This document shows, in pieces, positions 52,035 to 60,754 of a stretch of DNA of 64,000 nucleotides. The position numbers and the translations under genes were made by a program. Source of the stretch: Christensenella tenuis (GTDB lineage Bacteria > Bacillota > Clostridia > Christensenellales > Christensenellaceae); assembly GCF_014287795.1 (NCBI RefSeq), contig NZ_JACOON010000002.1, positions 186,001-250,000 on the forward strand, written 5' to 3'. Each line of letters starts with the position of its first letter. The stretch's first letter is position 1. The notes under the pieces were generated by a model. That model was given only the letters and a program-made list of their open reading frames with translations, ran no database searches and had not been told where the DNA came from.

Positions 52035-52487
52035 ATGAAAATAGCATTTGGCTGTGATCACGGCGGCTTTGTTTTAAAAGCTGAGATCATTGAGTATTTG
52101 AAAAAGAACGGGCATGAAGTCATGGATTTTGGAATTAATGACGGCCATTCGGTAGATTATCCGGATTATAGTCTTCCCGTTGCAGAATGCGTGAGTGCCG
52201 GGCAAGCGGATTTTGGAATCGTTGCCTGCGGGACAGGTATCGGCATCTCCATTGCGGCAAATAAAGTTCCGGGAGTGCGCTGCGCGCTTTTGTCAGATAC
52301 TTTTTCTGCGCACGCAACGCGTGAACATAACAACGCCAACATGATGGCGCTCGGAGGACGGACGATCGGCCCCGGCCTTGCGGTAGACATTGTGGACGTA
52401 TTCCTGAATACGCCTTTTTCGGGAGACGAACGCCACCAGAGGAGAATCGACAAAATAACGGCAATTGAAAAAAAATATTCTAAATAA
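52035..52487 (+). CDS. rpiB: Ribose 5-phosphate isomerase B
   Basis: 150 residues, standard length. FGCDHGG at the start binds the substrate phosphate, and Cys in VACGTGIGI is the usual catalytic base (RpiB type; the related LacAB enzymes differ in this area). EHNNANMMALGGR completes the active site. It interconverts ribose 5-phosphate and ribulose 5-phosphate. AAGGAGTGTGGGAGT precedes the ATG. The upp gene follows after 16 bases, linking pentose and pyrimidine salvage. Confidence 0.95.
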   Translation: MKIAFGCDHGGFVLKAEIIEYLKKNGHEVMDFGINDGHSVDYPDYSLPVAECVSAGQADFGIVACGTGIGISIAANKVPGVRCALLSDTFSAHATREHNNANMMALGGRTIGPGLAVDIVDVFLNTPFSGDERHQRRIDKITAIEKKYSK

Positions 52488-52503
52488 TTCGGAGGAGAGA
52501 AAA

Positions 52504-53133
52504 ATGGCGTCAGCACACGTATTGGATCATCCGCTTTTGCAGCATAAAGTATCGATGATCCGCGACAAGAACACAGGAACAAAGGAATTCCGCGAACTCG
52601 TAAAAGAGATCGCTATGCTTATGGTATATGAGGTAACGCGCGATATGCCTTTGAAAGAGGTCGAAGTGGAAACGCCGATTACGATGGCGCGCACCAAGGT
52701 AATTGCAGGTAAAATGGTAGGGATCGTCCCGATCCTGCGTGCAGGACTTGGAATGGTGGAGGGTGTACTGAACCTGATCCCCGGTGCGAAGGTCGGCCAT
52801 ATCGGGCTGTACCGCGATCCGGAAACGCTTGAACCCGTGGAATATTACTGCAAGCTGCCTGTGGATGCGCAGGAACGCGAACTGATTGTACTCGATCCAA
52901 TGCTGGCGACGGGCGGAAGTGCTTCCGATGCAATCACTTTGATTAAAAAGCGCGGTTGCAGCAATATCAAGCTGGTAAACATCATCGCCTCCCCGGAGGG
53001 AATCGAGGCGGTTCGCAAGGCACATCCTGATGTGGACGTCTATGTGGCGGCCGTAGATGAAGGCCTAAATGATCATGCCTATATTGTACCGGGGCTCGGA
53101 GACGCGGGAGACCGGCTGTTCGGCACAAAATAG
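52504..53133 (+). CDS. upp: Uracil phosphoribosyltransferase
   Basis: 209 residues, the usual length. VLDHPLLQHKVSMIRDKNTG at the start, the PRPP loop LDPMLATGGSA and the C-terminal GLGDAGDRLFGTK are diagnostic. It makes UMP from uracil and PRPP. GGAGGAGAGAAAA sets the start. It shares the rpiB transcript. No pyrR or uraA lies next to it. Confidence 0.97.
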   Translation: MASAHVLDHPLLQHKVSMIRDKNTGTKEFRELVKEIAMLMVYEVTRDMPLKEVEVETPITMARTKVIAGKMVGIVPILRAGLGMVEGVLNLIPGAKVGHIGLYRDPETLEPVEYYCKLPVDAQERELIVLDPMLATGGSASDAITLIKKRGCSNIKLVNIIASPEGIEAVRKAHPDVDVYVAAVDEGLNDHAYIVPGLGDAGDRLFGTK

Positions 53134-53274
53134 TTTTGCCTGGCCGTACGGCGCTTTTTCAATGTTTTAATTGTGTACTTAATTCCGGCATGGGCAAAGG
53201 CGCGGTTCCGATCACAGTTGGATTGCGGCCACGTGTTTTTTGCCAAAGAAATGTGTAGTAAATGATGAGCGGAT

Positions 53275-53302
53275 AAAAGGCGGCATCCATATGCCGCCTT
53301 TT
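53275..53302 (+). terminator. Terminator between upp and the acyltransferase-like gene
   Basis: A 12-bp perfect stem (AAAAGGCGGCAT with ATGCCGCCTTTT) with a 4-base loop; the rising arm ends in T. It lies 28 bases before the next gene, so it could also act as a leader structure. Confidence 0.75.
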
Positions 53303-53329
53303 ACAAAACGAAGAGTCAAAGGAGCCAAG

Positions 53330-54613
53330 ATGCCCGATAAACGGGAATGGTACCGCCTTGATACGGCGGCAAAAATCTATCCGTCTATTTCACAGACGCA
53401 TAACAATACGACGTTCCGCCTGGAGCTGGAGCTTGACGCGCTGGTAGACCGGGAAAAATTGCAGGAGGCACTTGTCAAAATCATGCCGCGCTTCCCGACC
53501 TTTGCCGTGACGCTGCGGCGCGGGATGTTCTGGTATTACTTCGAGCCGAATCCGGCAATCCCTGTAGTGAAGGAAGAAAGCGGTTTTCCGTGCAAACGCC
53601 TTAAAGATTTCATCAATCACGGCTTCCTGTTCAATATTATGTATTACAGGAAAAACGTCATCATGGAATGTTTCCACGGCCTTGCGGATGGGGCGGGCGC
53701 TATTGAATTTTTCAAAACGCTGATGTACGAATATTTTAAGCTGTGCGGCTATGATATGGATGCAGAGGGTATGGTACTGGATGCGGAAGGAAAGGTTCCG
53801 GCCGAAGAACTGGAAAACAGCTTTAACGCGTATTACGACGCAAAAGGCGAGGCGAATAAGCTGCGTGTTCCCAAGGCTTTTCACATCATGGGTACGCCCA
53901 ATCCGGACAATGGCATTTTTCTCACGCACGGCATTATTGACCTAAAGGAATTCCTCAGCCGGGTAAAGGCGCGCGGGGTAACGGTGTCGGCTTATGTTGC
54001 GGCTCTGCTCATTGCATGCACGGCAAAGGATCAGGGGCTTGAATACAAGAAAGATAAGAGGCCGATTATTATTTCCGTGCCCATGGATCTGCGGGGAATG
54101 TTCCCATCCCATACCCTGCGGAATTTTATTTCCTTTGCAAACGTGGGCACGGTTATCAATGGGGAAATAGACTTTGACCGTATCCTTACGGATGTGTCCG
54201 GGCAGCTGAAAGCAGGATTGTCAAAGGAAAGTATTTCTGCCAATATCAATAAAAATGTCGGATTTGAAAAAAATCCGTTTATTCGTATGACTCCGCTGTT
54301 TGTTAAAAATCTGGTGGTGTCGAGCAGCTACAAAAACTATGGAGAGGGCGGCTATACGATGGTTCTTTCCAACCTGCGCACGGCGCAGTTTCCCAAAACC
54401 ATGCAGGCGCATATCAAACAGGTTTACTATGCGCTTGGTGTGAGCGATATGAATCCTATGAATTGCGTCGTCGTATCCTATCAGGATAAGATGGTGATTA
54501 CTTTTGCGCGCGGTATCAAAGAGACGGGCATTGTCCGCCGCTTTTTCGAACATTTTTCAAAAGACCTCGGCATGCGCGTTGAAATACGCGGAAACGAATG
54601 GAGCGGACAGTGA
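53330..54613 (+). CDS. Condensation-domain/alcohol acetyltransferase-like protein
   Basis: 427 residues. The central motif HGLADGAG in ECFHGLADGAGAIEF is the His-x3-Asp-Gly of the CoA-dependent acyltransferase/condensation superfamily, with His as the general base. The general build (WYRLDTAAKIYP at the start, RPIIISVPMDLRGMFPS in the second half) matches the group annotated as alcohol acetyltransferase or putative NRPS-like acyltransferases. No peptide synthetase is near. The start follows AAGGAGCCAAG. It overlaps the next gene by one base (TGATG), so the two are coupled. Substrate unknown. Confidence 0.82.
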   Translation: MPDKREWYRLDTAAKIYPSISQTHNNTTFRLELELDALVDREKLQEALVKIMPRFPTFAVTLRRGMFWYYFEPNPAIPVVKEESGFPCKRLKDFINHGFLFNIMYYRKNVIMECFHGLADGAGAIEFFKTLMYEYFKLCGYDMDAEGMVLDAEGKVPAEELENSFNAYYDAKGEANKLRVPKAFHIMGTPNPDNGIFLTHGIIDLKEFLSRVKARGVTVSAYVAALLIACTAKDQGLEYKKDKRPIIISVPMDLRGMFPSHTLRNFISFANVGTVINGEIDFDRILTDVSGQLKAGLSKESISANINKNVGFEKNPFIRMTPLFVKNLVVSSSYKNYGEGGYTMVLSNLRTAQFPKTMQAHIKQVYYALGVSDMNPMNCVVVSYQDKMVITFARGIKETGIVRRFFEHFSKDLGMRVEIRGNEWSGQ

Positions 54614-55281
54614 TGAATTATTGTGACGATTGCAAGGTATATGTGGATGATTGCCTCAAATACTGTCCCCTGTGCGGCAAACGGCTTACGAACCACCCCA
54701 CGGAAAACGAACTTTACCCGCATGTGTCCAAGAAGAAGTTTGTAGACAGGCGCAGCCTTACCATGGAATATATGTCTTTTGCAACCTTTGTGGTGATTTG
54801 TACGTGTATTGTGGTGAACCTCTTTACATGGGATGGGCATCCATGGTTTTTGGCGGTAGCAGCCCCCGTATTATATGCATGGGTGCTTATTTATATTGTA
54901 ATCCTGTCCGATGTATCCGCCGGGCTAAAAACATTACTCCAGGTTGTTACGCTTACCGCTATGTTTATGGCCTTTGACTATGTGGGAGGCGGAATCGGCT
55001 GGTCCTATCAGGTGATGATGCCGCTGTTCCTTGCAATTGGAATCGCTTATATCGATTTTTATTCGTATTACCATAAATCCTATTGGCGGGATAATCTGCT
55101 CTTCGCTTTCCTGTTGCTTTTGCTTGGCTTCATCCCGCTGATTCTGCATTTGGCAGGAATACGGATTGCCCTTGTCCCGCTGGTTTTATCAACTTTCGCA
55201 AGCGCGATCACGGTGCTTGGCATCCTGCGCTTTGCATTCCGTCAACTGAAATCGGAAATACAGCGGCGGTTTCATATGTAA
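54613..55281 (+). CDS. Zinc-ribbon membrane protein (DUF6320-like) paired with the acyltransferase-like gene
   Basis: 222 residues. A short N-terminal zinc ribbon (CDDCKVYVDDCLKYCPLCGK, Cys5, Cys8, Cys15/19 and Cys22 region) is followed by about six membrane helices (from residue 57). Such proteins occur beside the acyltransferase-like family in Clostridia; the pair is probably a membrane complex that acylates a lipid or wall component. Translation starts within the stop of the upstream gene. The function is unknown and the DUF name is from memory of the family pattern. Confidence 0.8.
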   Translation: MNYCDDCKVYVDDCLKYCPLCGKRLTNHPTENELYPHVSKKKFVDRRSLTMEYMSFATFVVICTCIVVNLFTWDGHPWFLAVAAPVLYAWVLIYIVILSDVSAGLKTLLQVVTLTAMFMAFDYVGGGIGWSYQVMMPLFLAIGIAYIDFYSYYHKSYWRDNLLFAFLLLLLGFIPLILHLAGIRIALVPLVLSTFASAITVLGILRFAFRQLKSEIQRRFHM

Positions 55282-55300
55282 AATTTTTATGGAGGAACGT

Positions 55301-55597
55301 ATGGTACGGCATATTATTTTGTGGAAAATCAAAGAAGAGGTAAAAGACCCCGAAGCGGCAAAAGCGGCGATGAAACGCGAATTGGAAGCGCTGATGGGAA
55401 AAATTGACGGACTTTTGGAAATGGAGGTCATAACCCGCCCGCTTCCCTCCTGCAATGCGGATGTGATGCTCAAAAGTGCATTCACAGACGCGCAGGCGCT
55501 TGCGGATTATATCATCCACCCGGAACACAAACGGGTGGGGCAAACCTTTGTTCGCCCCGTGGTGACGGGCCGGATGTGCATGGATTACGAAGACTGA
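55301..55597 (+). CDS. Dabb-family (stress-responsive alpha/beta barrel) protein
   Basis: 98 residues. MVRHIILWKIKEE at the start, a helix, and the final LADYIIHPEHKRVGQTFV (with the conserved HPxH) are typical of the dimeric Dabb ferredoxin-like fold. Functions in bacteria are unknown. TGGAGGAACGT precedes the ATG; an upstream alternative at 55289 uses that site as codons. It is the last gene before a terminator. Confidence 0.9.
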   Translation: MVRHIILWKIKEEVKDPEAAKAAMKRELEALMGKIDGLLEMEVITRPLPSCNADVMLKSAFTDAQALADYIIHPEHKRVGQTFVRPVVTGRMCMDYED

Positions 55598-55612
55598 AAC
55601 GGACACCCGCAT

Positions 55613-55646
55613 AAAAAGCCCGGCCAAAAACCGCCGGGTTTTTTAT
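55613..55646. terminator. Bidirectional terminator
   Basis: AAAAAGCCCGGC pairs with GCCGGGTTTTTT, one G bulged. It serves the Dabb gene on the + strand and the converging lipoprotein gene on the minus strand. Confidence 0.85.
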
Positions 55647-55651
55647 GTGGC

Positions 55652-56071
55652 TTATTTCTTCAGGGCCACAGGAGAGAAGGCGCCTCCGCCGAGGCTGAAT
55701 TCTTTCCCGCCCGATGACCAGTCGGAGGGGACTTCAAAAAGCAACACGGCCTGCACGTCGCTTCCGTTTGATTCGAATGCAAGCGTAGCGCAGGGGTACT
55801 GCTCTCCGCCGTCCGTAACATAGCACGGTTCGCCGTCTACGGGCATAAACGAGTTTTGGGCGTCATCGAGATTCGAGTCGGAAGTTTTGAGCAGAATTGT
55901 AAGCAGGGTATTCCCGCTTTCCGCCGTGCGGCTGAGTGCCTGCTCCCCTGTTTCGACCGCAACGACCTCATATCCGGCGCCGGAAGTCTGGAATGTCACC
56001 GCAGGCGAACATGCGCACAGAATCAATGTTAATACGAGCAGGGTACATATGATGGAAATTAATTTTTTCAT
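55652..56071 (-). CDS. Small lipoprotein of unknown function
   Basis: 139 residues. The lipoprotein signal ends in LCAC with Cys21 lipidated. The mature part is a beta-rich domain with two cysteines (near residues 83 and 93, CYVTDGGEQYPC) that may form a disulphide. It resembles extracellular DUF4352-type domains in pattern (TGEQALSRTAESGN, then LLFEVPSDWSS), but I do not assign it. CGGAGGATCC precedes the ATG. It is divergent from the iron-sulfur protein gene. Confidence 0.8.
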   Translation of the reverse strand: MKKLISIICTLLVLTLILCACSPAVTFQTSGAGYEVVAVETGEQALSRTAESGNTLLTILLKTSDSNLDDAQNSFMPVDGEPCYVTDGGEQYPCATLAFESNGSDVQAVLLFEVPSDWSSGGKEFSLGGGAFSPVALKK

Positions 56072-56154
56072 GGATCCTCCGAAATTATTTAAGGAATGAT
56101 GTATTCAATGTTATACTATTTCTATGATAGTACGAAAGGAAGAGAATTGCAACC

Positions 56155-56985
56155 TTGATTGAACCGGGAAAAGCGGAACTTGTAAAAGAGCTTGCGTATG
56201 AAGCGGGTTTTGCAGACGTGCGGATGTGCGCCCATGAGAGCGGGTCGCTTTTTTTCCTCTTCCTGCCCTACCGGCCGGCAAAACCGGCGGGCTATGGAAA
56301 AGTAAACCTTTCCAATTACTATATCACGTCGCAAAAAGGTTATCTTTTTATGAAAAATCTGCTTTTGCGGCTTGCGCAGGAAGGCGTGTATGCGGAAGAG
56401 TTTCAGGGGACGGGGGTAAAACAGCTTGCCCTTAAAACAGGAGGCTTTATCGGCCTCAATTCACTGTACTATCATGAACAGTACGGTTCTTTTGTCAGTA
56501 TCCATGTGGTGAAAACAAATATCGTATGCGGAGATTCGGGCGCACCGGGGCAAAGCGAATGCCCGAAATGCGGAAATTGCATTGCTGCGTGCCCCGCAGG
56601 AGCGATTACTGGCCGCGGCCTGTGCGTTTCAAGGTGTGTGCGAGCCCACTCAAACGAACGCAGGATTCCCGCCGGGTATCGCGGATTCATTTACCAGCTC
56701 CTTGGCTGTGAACGTTGCCAGGCGGCATGCCCGTTCAACCGGGCAGCGCCGGGGGAAGCATACTCCTTTGACCTTGTGGAATTGCTGGAAGGGAAGCATT
56801 TAAAACAGATACGCACCCTTGTCGGGCCAAATTATGGACGGCGGCGTATTATTGTCGGGCAAGCCGTGATCTATGCGGCAAACGCGCATTATGCACCCGC
56901 ACTTGCGGCTGTAGAAGCGCTTGCCGGGGATGAATTTGTGGGAGAAACTGCACGGTGGGCAAGGGAAATCCTGAAAAAAAGTTGA
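56155..56985 (+). CDS. Double 4Fe-4S cluster protein, short QueG-like
   Basis: 276 residues. The first cluster motif CPKCGNCIAACP holds Cys136, Cys139, Cys142 and Cys146; the second set is Cys185, Cys188 and Cys192 with an earlier ligand at 157 or 161. The arrangement follows epoxyqueuosine reductase QueG, the cobalamin-dependent last step of queuosine synthesis, but QueG is usually longer and the expected catalytic segment before the clusters is not obvious. It may be a QueG relative with another substrate. Translation probably starts at a TTG (56155), as no ATG is near the AAAGGAAGAG site. HEAT-like helices end the protein. Confidence 0.75.
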   Translation: MIEPGKAELVKELAYEAGFADVRMCAHESGSLFFLFLPYRPAKPAGYGKVNLSNYYITSQKGYLFMKNLLLRLAQEGVYAEEFQGTGVKQLALKTGGFIGLNSLYYHEQYGSFVSIHVVKTNIVCGDSGAPGQSECPKCGNCIAACPAGAITGRGLCVSRCVRAHSNERRIPAGYRGFIYQLLGCERCQAACPFNRAAPGEAYSFDLVELLEGKHLKQIRTLVGPNYGRRRIIVGQAVIYAANAHYAPALAAVEALAGDEFVGETARWAREILKKS

Positions 56986-57023
56986 CGGAAAACGAGTGAT
57001 TTGTTAATATTAGGTAGGATATT

Positions 57024-57057
57024 GCTGTGGAATGTGCGAATGTTCCATGGCTTTTTT
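57024..57057 (+). terminator. Terminator or attenuator before purA
   Basis: GCTGTGGAA (57024-57032) pairs with TTCCATGGC (57043-57051), two wobble pairs, then six T. It lies 38 bases after the iron-sulfur gene and 66 before purA, so it may also be a purine-responsive leader. No purine riboswitch is visible. Confidence 0.7.
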
Positions 57058-57122
57058 ATGTTCCAGTTGGGGAAATCCCGGCTGGCGGCCCAAAATTTTG
57101 AAACATGTTAGGAGTGAACGAA

Positions 57123-58400
57123 ATGTCCGGTATCGTGGTGTTCGGCGCCCAGTGGGGCGACGAAGGAAAGGGCAGGTTTGTAGATTATCTGGCGTCCAGG
57201 GCAGACGTGGTTGTTCGTTACCAGGGGGGGAACAACGCGGGCCATACCGTCGTTGCGGACGGCGTGACGTATAAGCTTCACCTGATTCCATCAGGCATCC
57301 TGTCCAAGGGAAAGGCATGCATCATTGCCAATGGCGTGGTGATTGACCCATCGGCGCTGAAAAAGGAGATTGATTACCTTGCGGAGCGCGGCGTAGCGGT
57401 GGATAACCTCTACATCAGTGATAGGGCGCATATGATTATGCCTTATCACAGGGAATTGGATATTCTGAATGAGAAAAAGCTGGGGGACTTTAAGATTGGC
57501 ACCACGGGCAATGGCATTGGCCCCTGCTATACGGATAAGGTTGGGCGCACGGGGCTTCGTATGTGCGACTTGATGGACGAGGATTCTTTTCCGGCCAAAT
57601 TGAAAAAGTGTGTGGACGATAAAAACGAAGTTATCACCAAAGTATACGGCGGCGATCCGCTTGATTATGAAGCGATCCTTGAGGAATATAAGGCGCATGC
57701 AAAGTATTTCCGGCCGTTTGTGTGCGATACGGTCTCTATGCTCCAGGAATACAGGGAATCAGGAAAAACGATGCTCTTTGAAGGCGCGCAGGGAATGCTC
57801 CTCGATATTGATTTCGGCACGTACCCTTATGTTACGTCTTCCCATCCGAATACAGGCGGCGTATGCGCGGGGGCGGGCGTTGGCCCGCAGGTTATTACAG
57901 ACGTAATCGGAGTGGTAAAAGCCTATACGACGCGTGTAGGCGAAGGGCCGTTTGTGACGGAACTTCTCGATGCGACGGGCGACACGATCCGCGAAAAGGG
58001 GCATGAATACGGCACGACAACGGGGCGTCCCCGCCGCTGTGGCTGGCTTGATCTCGTAATCGTCGATTTTGCGGCAAAAACGAGCGGTATCACCGGCTTT
58101 GCTGTGTCCCGCATGGATACGCTCGGCGGTCTTGACAAAGTTTATGTTTGCACTGGATACGATATTGATGGTAAAATAATAAATACCTATCCGGCATCGT
58201 TGGAGACTCTTGCAAAAGCGAAGCCGGTTTATAAAGAGTTCGAAGGATGGACCTCCGATCTCTCGCAGATCCGCAAATATGAAGATTTGCCGGATGCAGC
58301 AAAGACCTATATTGAGTTCATCGAGCAGCAGACCGGTGTCCCGGTAGTGATGATCGGCGTAGGCGCGGGCCGTGAAGAATGTATCTTCCGCGGCCTGTAA
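57123..58400 (+). CDS. purA: Adenylosuccinate synthetase
   Basis: 425 residues, standard length. GAQWGDEGKGRFVDYLA is the GTP/IMP site with the catalytic Asp, NNAGHTVV follows, then GTTGNGIGP (the usual Arg of GTTGRGIGP is Asn here), and the C-terminal GRPRRCGWLD and SRMDTLGGLDKV. It joins aspartate to IMP with GTP, the first step to AMP. AGGAGTGAACGAA precedes the ATG. The Asn change lies in the switch loop and may only reflect local variation. Confidence 0.96.
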   Translation: MSGIVVFGAQWGDEGKGRFVDYLASRADVVVRYQGGNNAGHTVVADGVTYKLHLIPSGILSKGKACIIANGVVIDPSALKKEIDYLAERGVAVDNLYISDRAHMIMPYHRELDILNEKKLGDFKIGTTGNGIGPCYTDKVGRTGLRMCDLMDEDSFPAKLKKCVDDKNEVITKVYGGDPLDYEAILEEYKAHAKYFRPFVCDTVSMLQEYRESGKTMLFEGAQGMLLDIDFGTYPYVTSSHPNTGGVCAGAGVGPQVITDVIGVVKAYTTRVGEGPFVTELLDATGDTIREKGHEYGTTTGRPRRCGWLDLVIVDFAAKTSGITGFAVSRMDTLGGLDKVYVCTGYDIDGKIINTYPASLETLAKAKPVYKEFEGWTSDLSQIRKYEDLPDAAKTYIEFIEQQTGVPVVMIGVGAGREECIFRGL

Positions 58401-58422
58401 AAGTAAATATTGTGTTCAAAGT

Positions 58423-58696
58423 TTGCCGTACTAGACGGGGAGTTAGCGGTGTCCTGTAACCCGCAAGCCGCTATAGCGGGGTTGAATTCCGCGCGGAGGT
58501 TCTTCCCGGCAAGGTATGGAGTACGCCTATCGGTGTTGATGGATGGGTCCTGTGCAATGCTGCGCTGTGAACCCTGTCAGGTCCTGACGGAAGCAGCAGT
58601 AAGCAGACTGCAGTGTGTGCCGCAGGTTCGCCTGTTCTGAGCTGGTGGCGTAATTTCCTCTTGTGGGGTTAAGGTTCGATGCGCGGTGTACGGCTT
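58423..58696 (+). ncRNA. ffs: Large signal recognition particle RNA (clostridial/Bacillus type)
   Basis: The ends GCCGTAC (58425-58431) and GTACGGC (58688-58694) pair. The Alu region starts CTAGACGGGGAGTTAGCGG, with CCTGTAACCCGCAA and AGCGGGGTTGAATTCC. The S-domain carries the Ffh-binding GTCAGGTCCTGACGGAAGCAGC with the conserved GGAAGCAGC. This is the roughly 270-base RNA with an Alu domain, found in Bacillota but not in most Gram-negatives. It directs secretory proteins to the membrane with Ffh. It ends just before a strong terminator. The exact 5' end is inferred from the stem. Confidence 0.96.
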
Positions 58697-58707
58697 CTAA
58701 TTTAAAA

Positions 58708-58738
58708 AAGAAAGACAGCTCGGCTGTCTTTCTTTTTT
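58708..58738 (+). terminator. SRP RNA terminator
   Basis: A 12-bp perfect stem (AAGAAAGACAGC with GCTGTCTTTCTT) and a 3-base loop, followed by a T run. Confidence 0.93.
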
Positions 58739-58823
58739 ATGCCGCCCCAAGCGTGATATCCGGGTCAACTGTGGGATTCCATTTGGAAAAATAAGTGTAT
58801 AATAAATTTAAGAGGTGATTCAA

Positions 58824-59444
58824 ATGAAAGTTTTGTTGATTAACGGAAGCCCGAAAGAACACGGCTGTACCGATACGGCCCTGCGGGAAGTGAAAAAAAT
58901 ACTCGACATCCATAAAATTGAAACGGAAATGCTCTATCTGGGCAAAAAACCTGTTGCAGGCTGCATCGACTGCTCCGCTTGCAGGAAGACGGGGAAATGC
59001 GTCTTTGACGATTCGGTGAATGATATTCTTGCGCGGCTTGATTGCTTCGATGCCATTGTAGTCGGGTCGCCCGTTTATTACTCCGGGCCAAGCGGACAAA
59101 TCACAGCGTTCCTCGACCGGCTGTTCTATGCGTCGAAGGGCAGGATGGCGGGCAAGCTGGGCGCGGCGGTCGTGTCCTGCCGGAGAGGAGGGGCGACAGC
59201 GGCCTTTGACCGGCTGAATAAATATTTCAGTATCAGCAACATGCCGATTGTTACCTCGCAATATTGGAATCAGGTACATGGATTTACGCCTGAGGATGTG
59301 ATGCGCGATGAGGAAGGCCTGCAAACCATGCGCACATTAGGGGAAAATATGGCGTGGCTCCTGGCGTGTATTGAAGCGGGGAGAAAGTTGGGAGTGCCTA
59401 AGCCAGAATATGAGCCCCAGGTCATGACCAATTTTATACGCTGA
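58824..59444 (+). CDS. NAD(P)H-dependent FMN reductase/flavodoxin-fold protein
   Basis: 206 residues. INGSPKEHGCTDTAL is the FMN phosphate loop, GSPVYYSGPSGQ the isoalloxazine loop. Between them CIDCSACRKTGKC (Cys50, Cys53, Cys56, Cys62 region) gives a cysteine cluster like that of archaeal-type iron-sulfur flavoproteins, so it may hold a 4Fe-4S cluster. It passes electrons from NAD(P)H or ferredoxin to small acceptors. AAGAGGTGATTCAA precedes the ATG. Its partner is unknown. Confidence 0.9.
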   Translation: MKVLLINGSPKEHGCTDTALREVKKILDIHKIETEMLYLGKKPVAGCIDCSACRKTGKCVFDDSVNDILARLDCFDAIVVGSPVYYSGPSGQITAFLDRLFYASKGRMAGKLGAAVVSCRRGGATAAFDRLNKYFSISNMPIVTSQYWNQVHGFTPEDVMRDEEGLQTMRTLGENMAWLLACIEAGRKLGVPKPEYEPQVMTNFIR

Positions 59445-59549
59445 CCAAATCGCCGGAGCGGGGAAAGACTGCGTCTGGCGGATAAAAGCAGATGGACAGG
59501 AATGAAAAACGCCTACCGTGTTGCCGTAAATGCGGTGCGGCAGGGAGCG

Positions 59550-60530
59550 TTACTTTTTTTCGCTGAACAATTGCTCAATCATTGTTTTTTGCTCCGGAGA
59601 AACGATGGAATCCATCACGCGGATCGTTACGCGGCCATCATTGCCGCGGTAAACCGCAAGCTGGTCCGGCGGGATGGCGGCAATGGGAAAATCAGGATCT
59701 TTCCCACGGAAAAAAAGGCGGTCTCCTTCGCCAACGGTATCTGCAAGCGTTTGTTCGGCCATCGGGTAAGCAGGAGTATAAGGCGTCTCCACCTCATAAT
59801 ATCTGCCCGCCAGTCCGTCGATAAAATCGTCCAGGCCTTCTACCTCTATTTGCATTTCCAAATCGATCCGGCTGCCATAAGTCGTCCCGCTTCCTTCGTG
59901 GTAAGAGATTTTGGCAATCCGTCCTTCTATAGAGTCTTCGTCAAGCCCCATTGACCGCAAAAGAGGCTGGGCTTCGTCCGGCGCGACATACTGCATCGAA
60001 ATGCCGTTGCTTAGTGCCTTGCGTTTTTGTAGATCGGAAAAGATAAAGACGGCGGCAAAGCAGAGTGCCGCTGCCGAGAGGATAAAGGCAACCACACGCA
60101 GCACGGTGCGCCGCCTGCGCAGTGTTTGTGCTTCTTCAAATCCATCCGCATCCAGAAGGAGGCCATGCCGAAAGGTCAATAAAGCCGTTTGGCCTTCCCG
60201 CAAGCCTTTGTAAAGCGTATAAGGCATTTGCAGTTTGAACGCACGGCCCTGTTCATCGAGAAAAATACCGTAAAACAGGGTGAAACGCGGTTGGCCCGAA
60301 AGCAGTGAACGGGTATAGTATGCGCGGGTCAGGCAGATATTTTTAAAATAAAGGAGAAGGCGGGATTCGTTTTCCATGAACTGTTTCTCTTTGGCAATCA
60401 GCGGAGCCTTTTGTCTCTCCCGTTTGCCGATGAAAAAACGCATATCAGTCACAAGCCGCCAAATGGCAGGCAAAAACAGGATACCAATCAAAATCCAGAA
60501 AACAGGAGTTTTTAAAATCGTTTCAGCCAT
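59550..60530 (-). CDS. Membrane protein of unknown function with two membrane segments
   Basis: 326 residues. A first membrane helix (about 8-27) is followed by a basic cytosolic domain with the segment RFTLFYGIFLDEQGRAFKLQMPYTLYKGL. A second helix follows (about 143-165), after RRRR, and then an acidic domain of about 150 residues, probably outside. The last part ends in VMDSIVSPEQKTMIEQLF. I recognise no family. AAGGAGGCGCA before MAETIL sets the start, discarding 27 upstream codons. It is convergent with the flavoprotein gene and follows no clear operon. Confidence 0.75.
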   Translation of the reverse strand: MAETILKTPVFWILIGILFLPAIWRLVTDMRFFIGKRERQKAPLIAKEKQFMENESRLLLYFKNICLTRAYYTRSLLSGQPRFTLFYGIFLDEQGRAFKLQMPYTLYKGLREGQTALLTFRHGLLLDADGFEEAQTLRRRRTVLRVVAFILSAAALCFAAVFIFSDLQKRKALSNGISMQYVAPDEAQPLLRSMGLDEDSIEGRIAKISYHEGSGTTYGSRIDLEMQIEVEGLDDFIDGLAGRYYEVETPYTPAYPMAEQTLADTVGEGDRLFFRGKDPDFPIAAIPPDQLAVYRGNDGRVTIRVMDSIVSPEQKTMIEQLFSEKK

Positions 60531-60754
60531 TGCGCCTCCTTCTTGAATGGACGGTATGGAAAAGCTTTCGTATCGAATACCACAAGACAAACGCTGCGCG
60601 GCCCACGCCATTTTATACAGGAGGGCGTGGTTCTATTCCCGGTGGATTCTTCGAAAAATTATCTGCAAACAGCTTTGTGTTTTTAAAGAGATATGGGAGA
60701 AATAGTTCTCCGGGCATCAGGGACAGGGATTGTGTCCGCCAAAGAAACACATTT

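Noticed and set aside
56986..57122. Purine riboswitch before purA
   Set aside because: The leader shows only a simple hairpin with T run; the conserved purine aptamer loops are absent.
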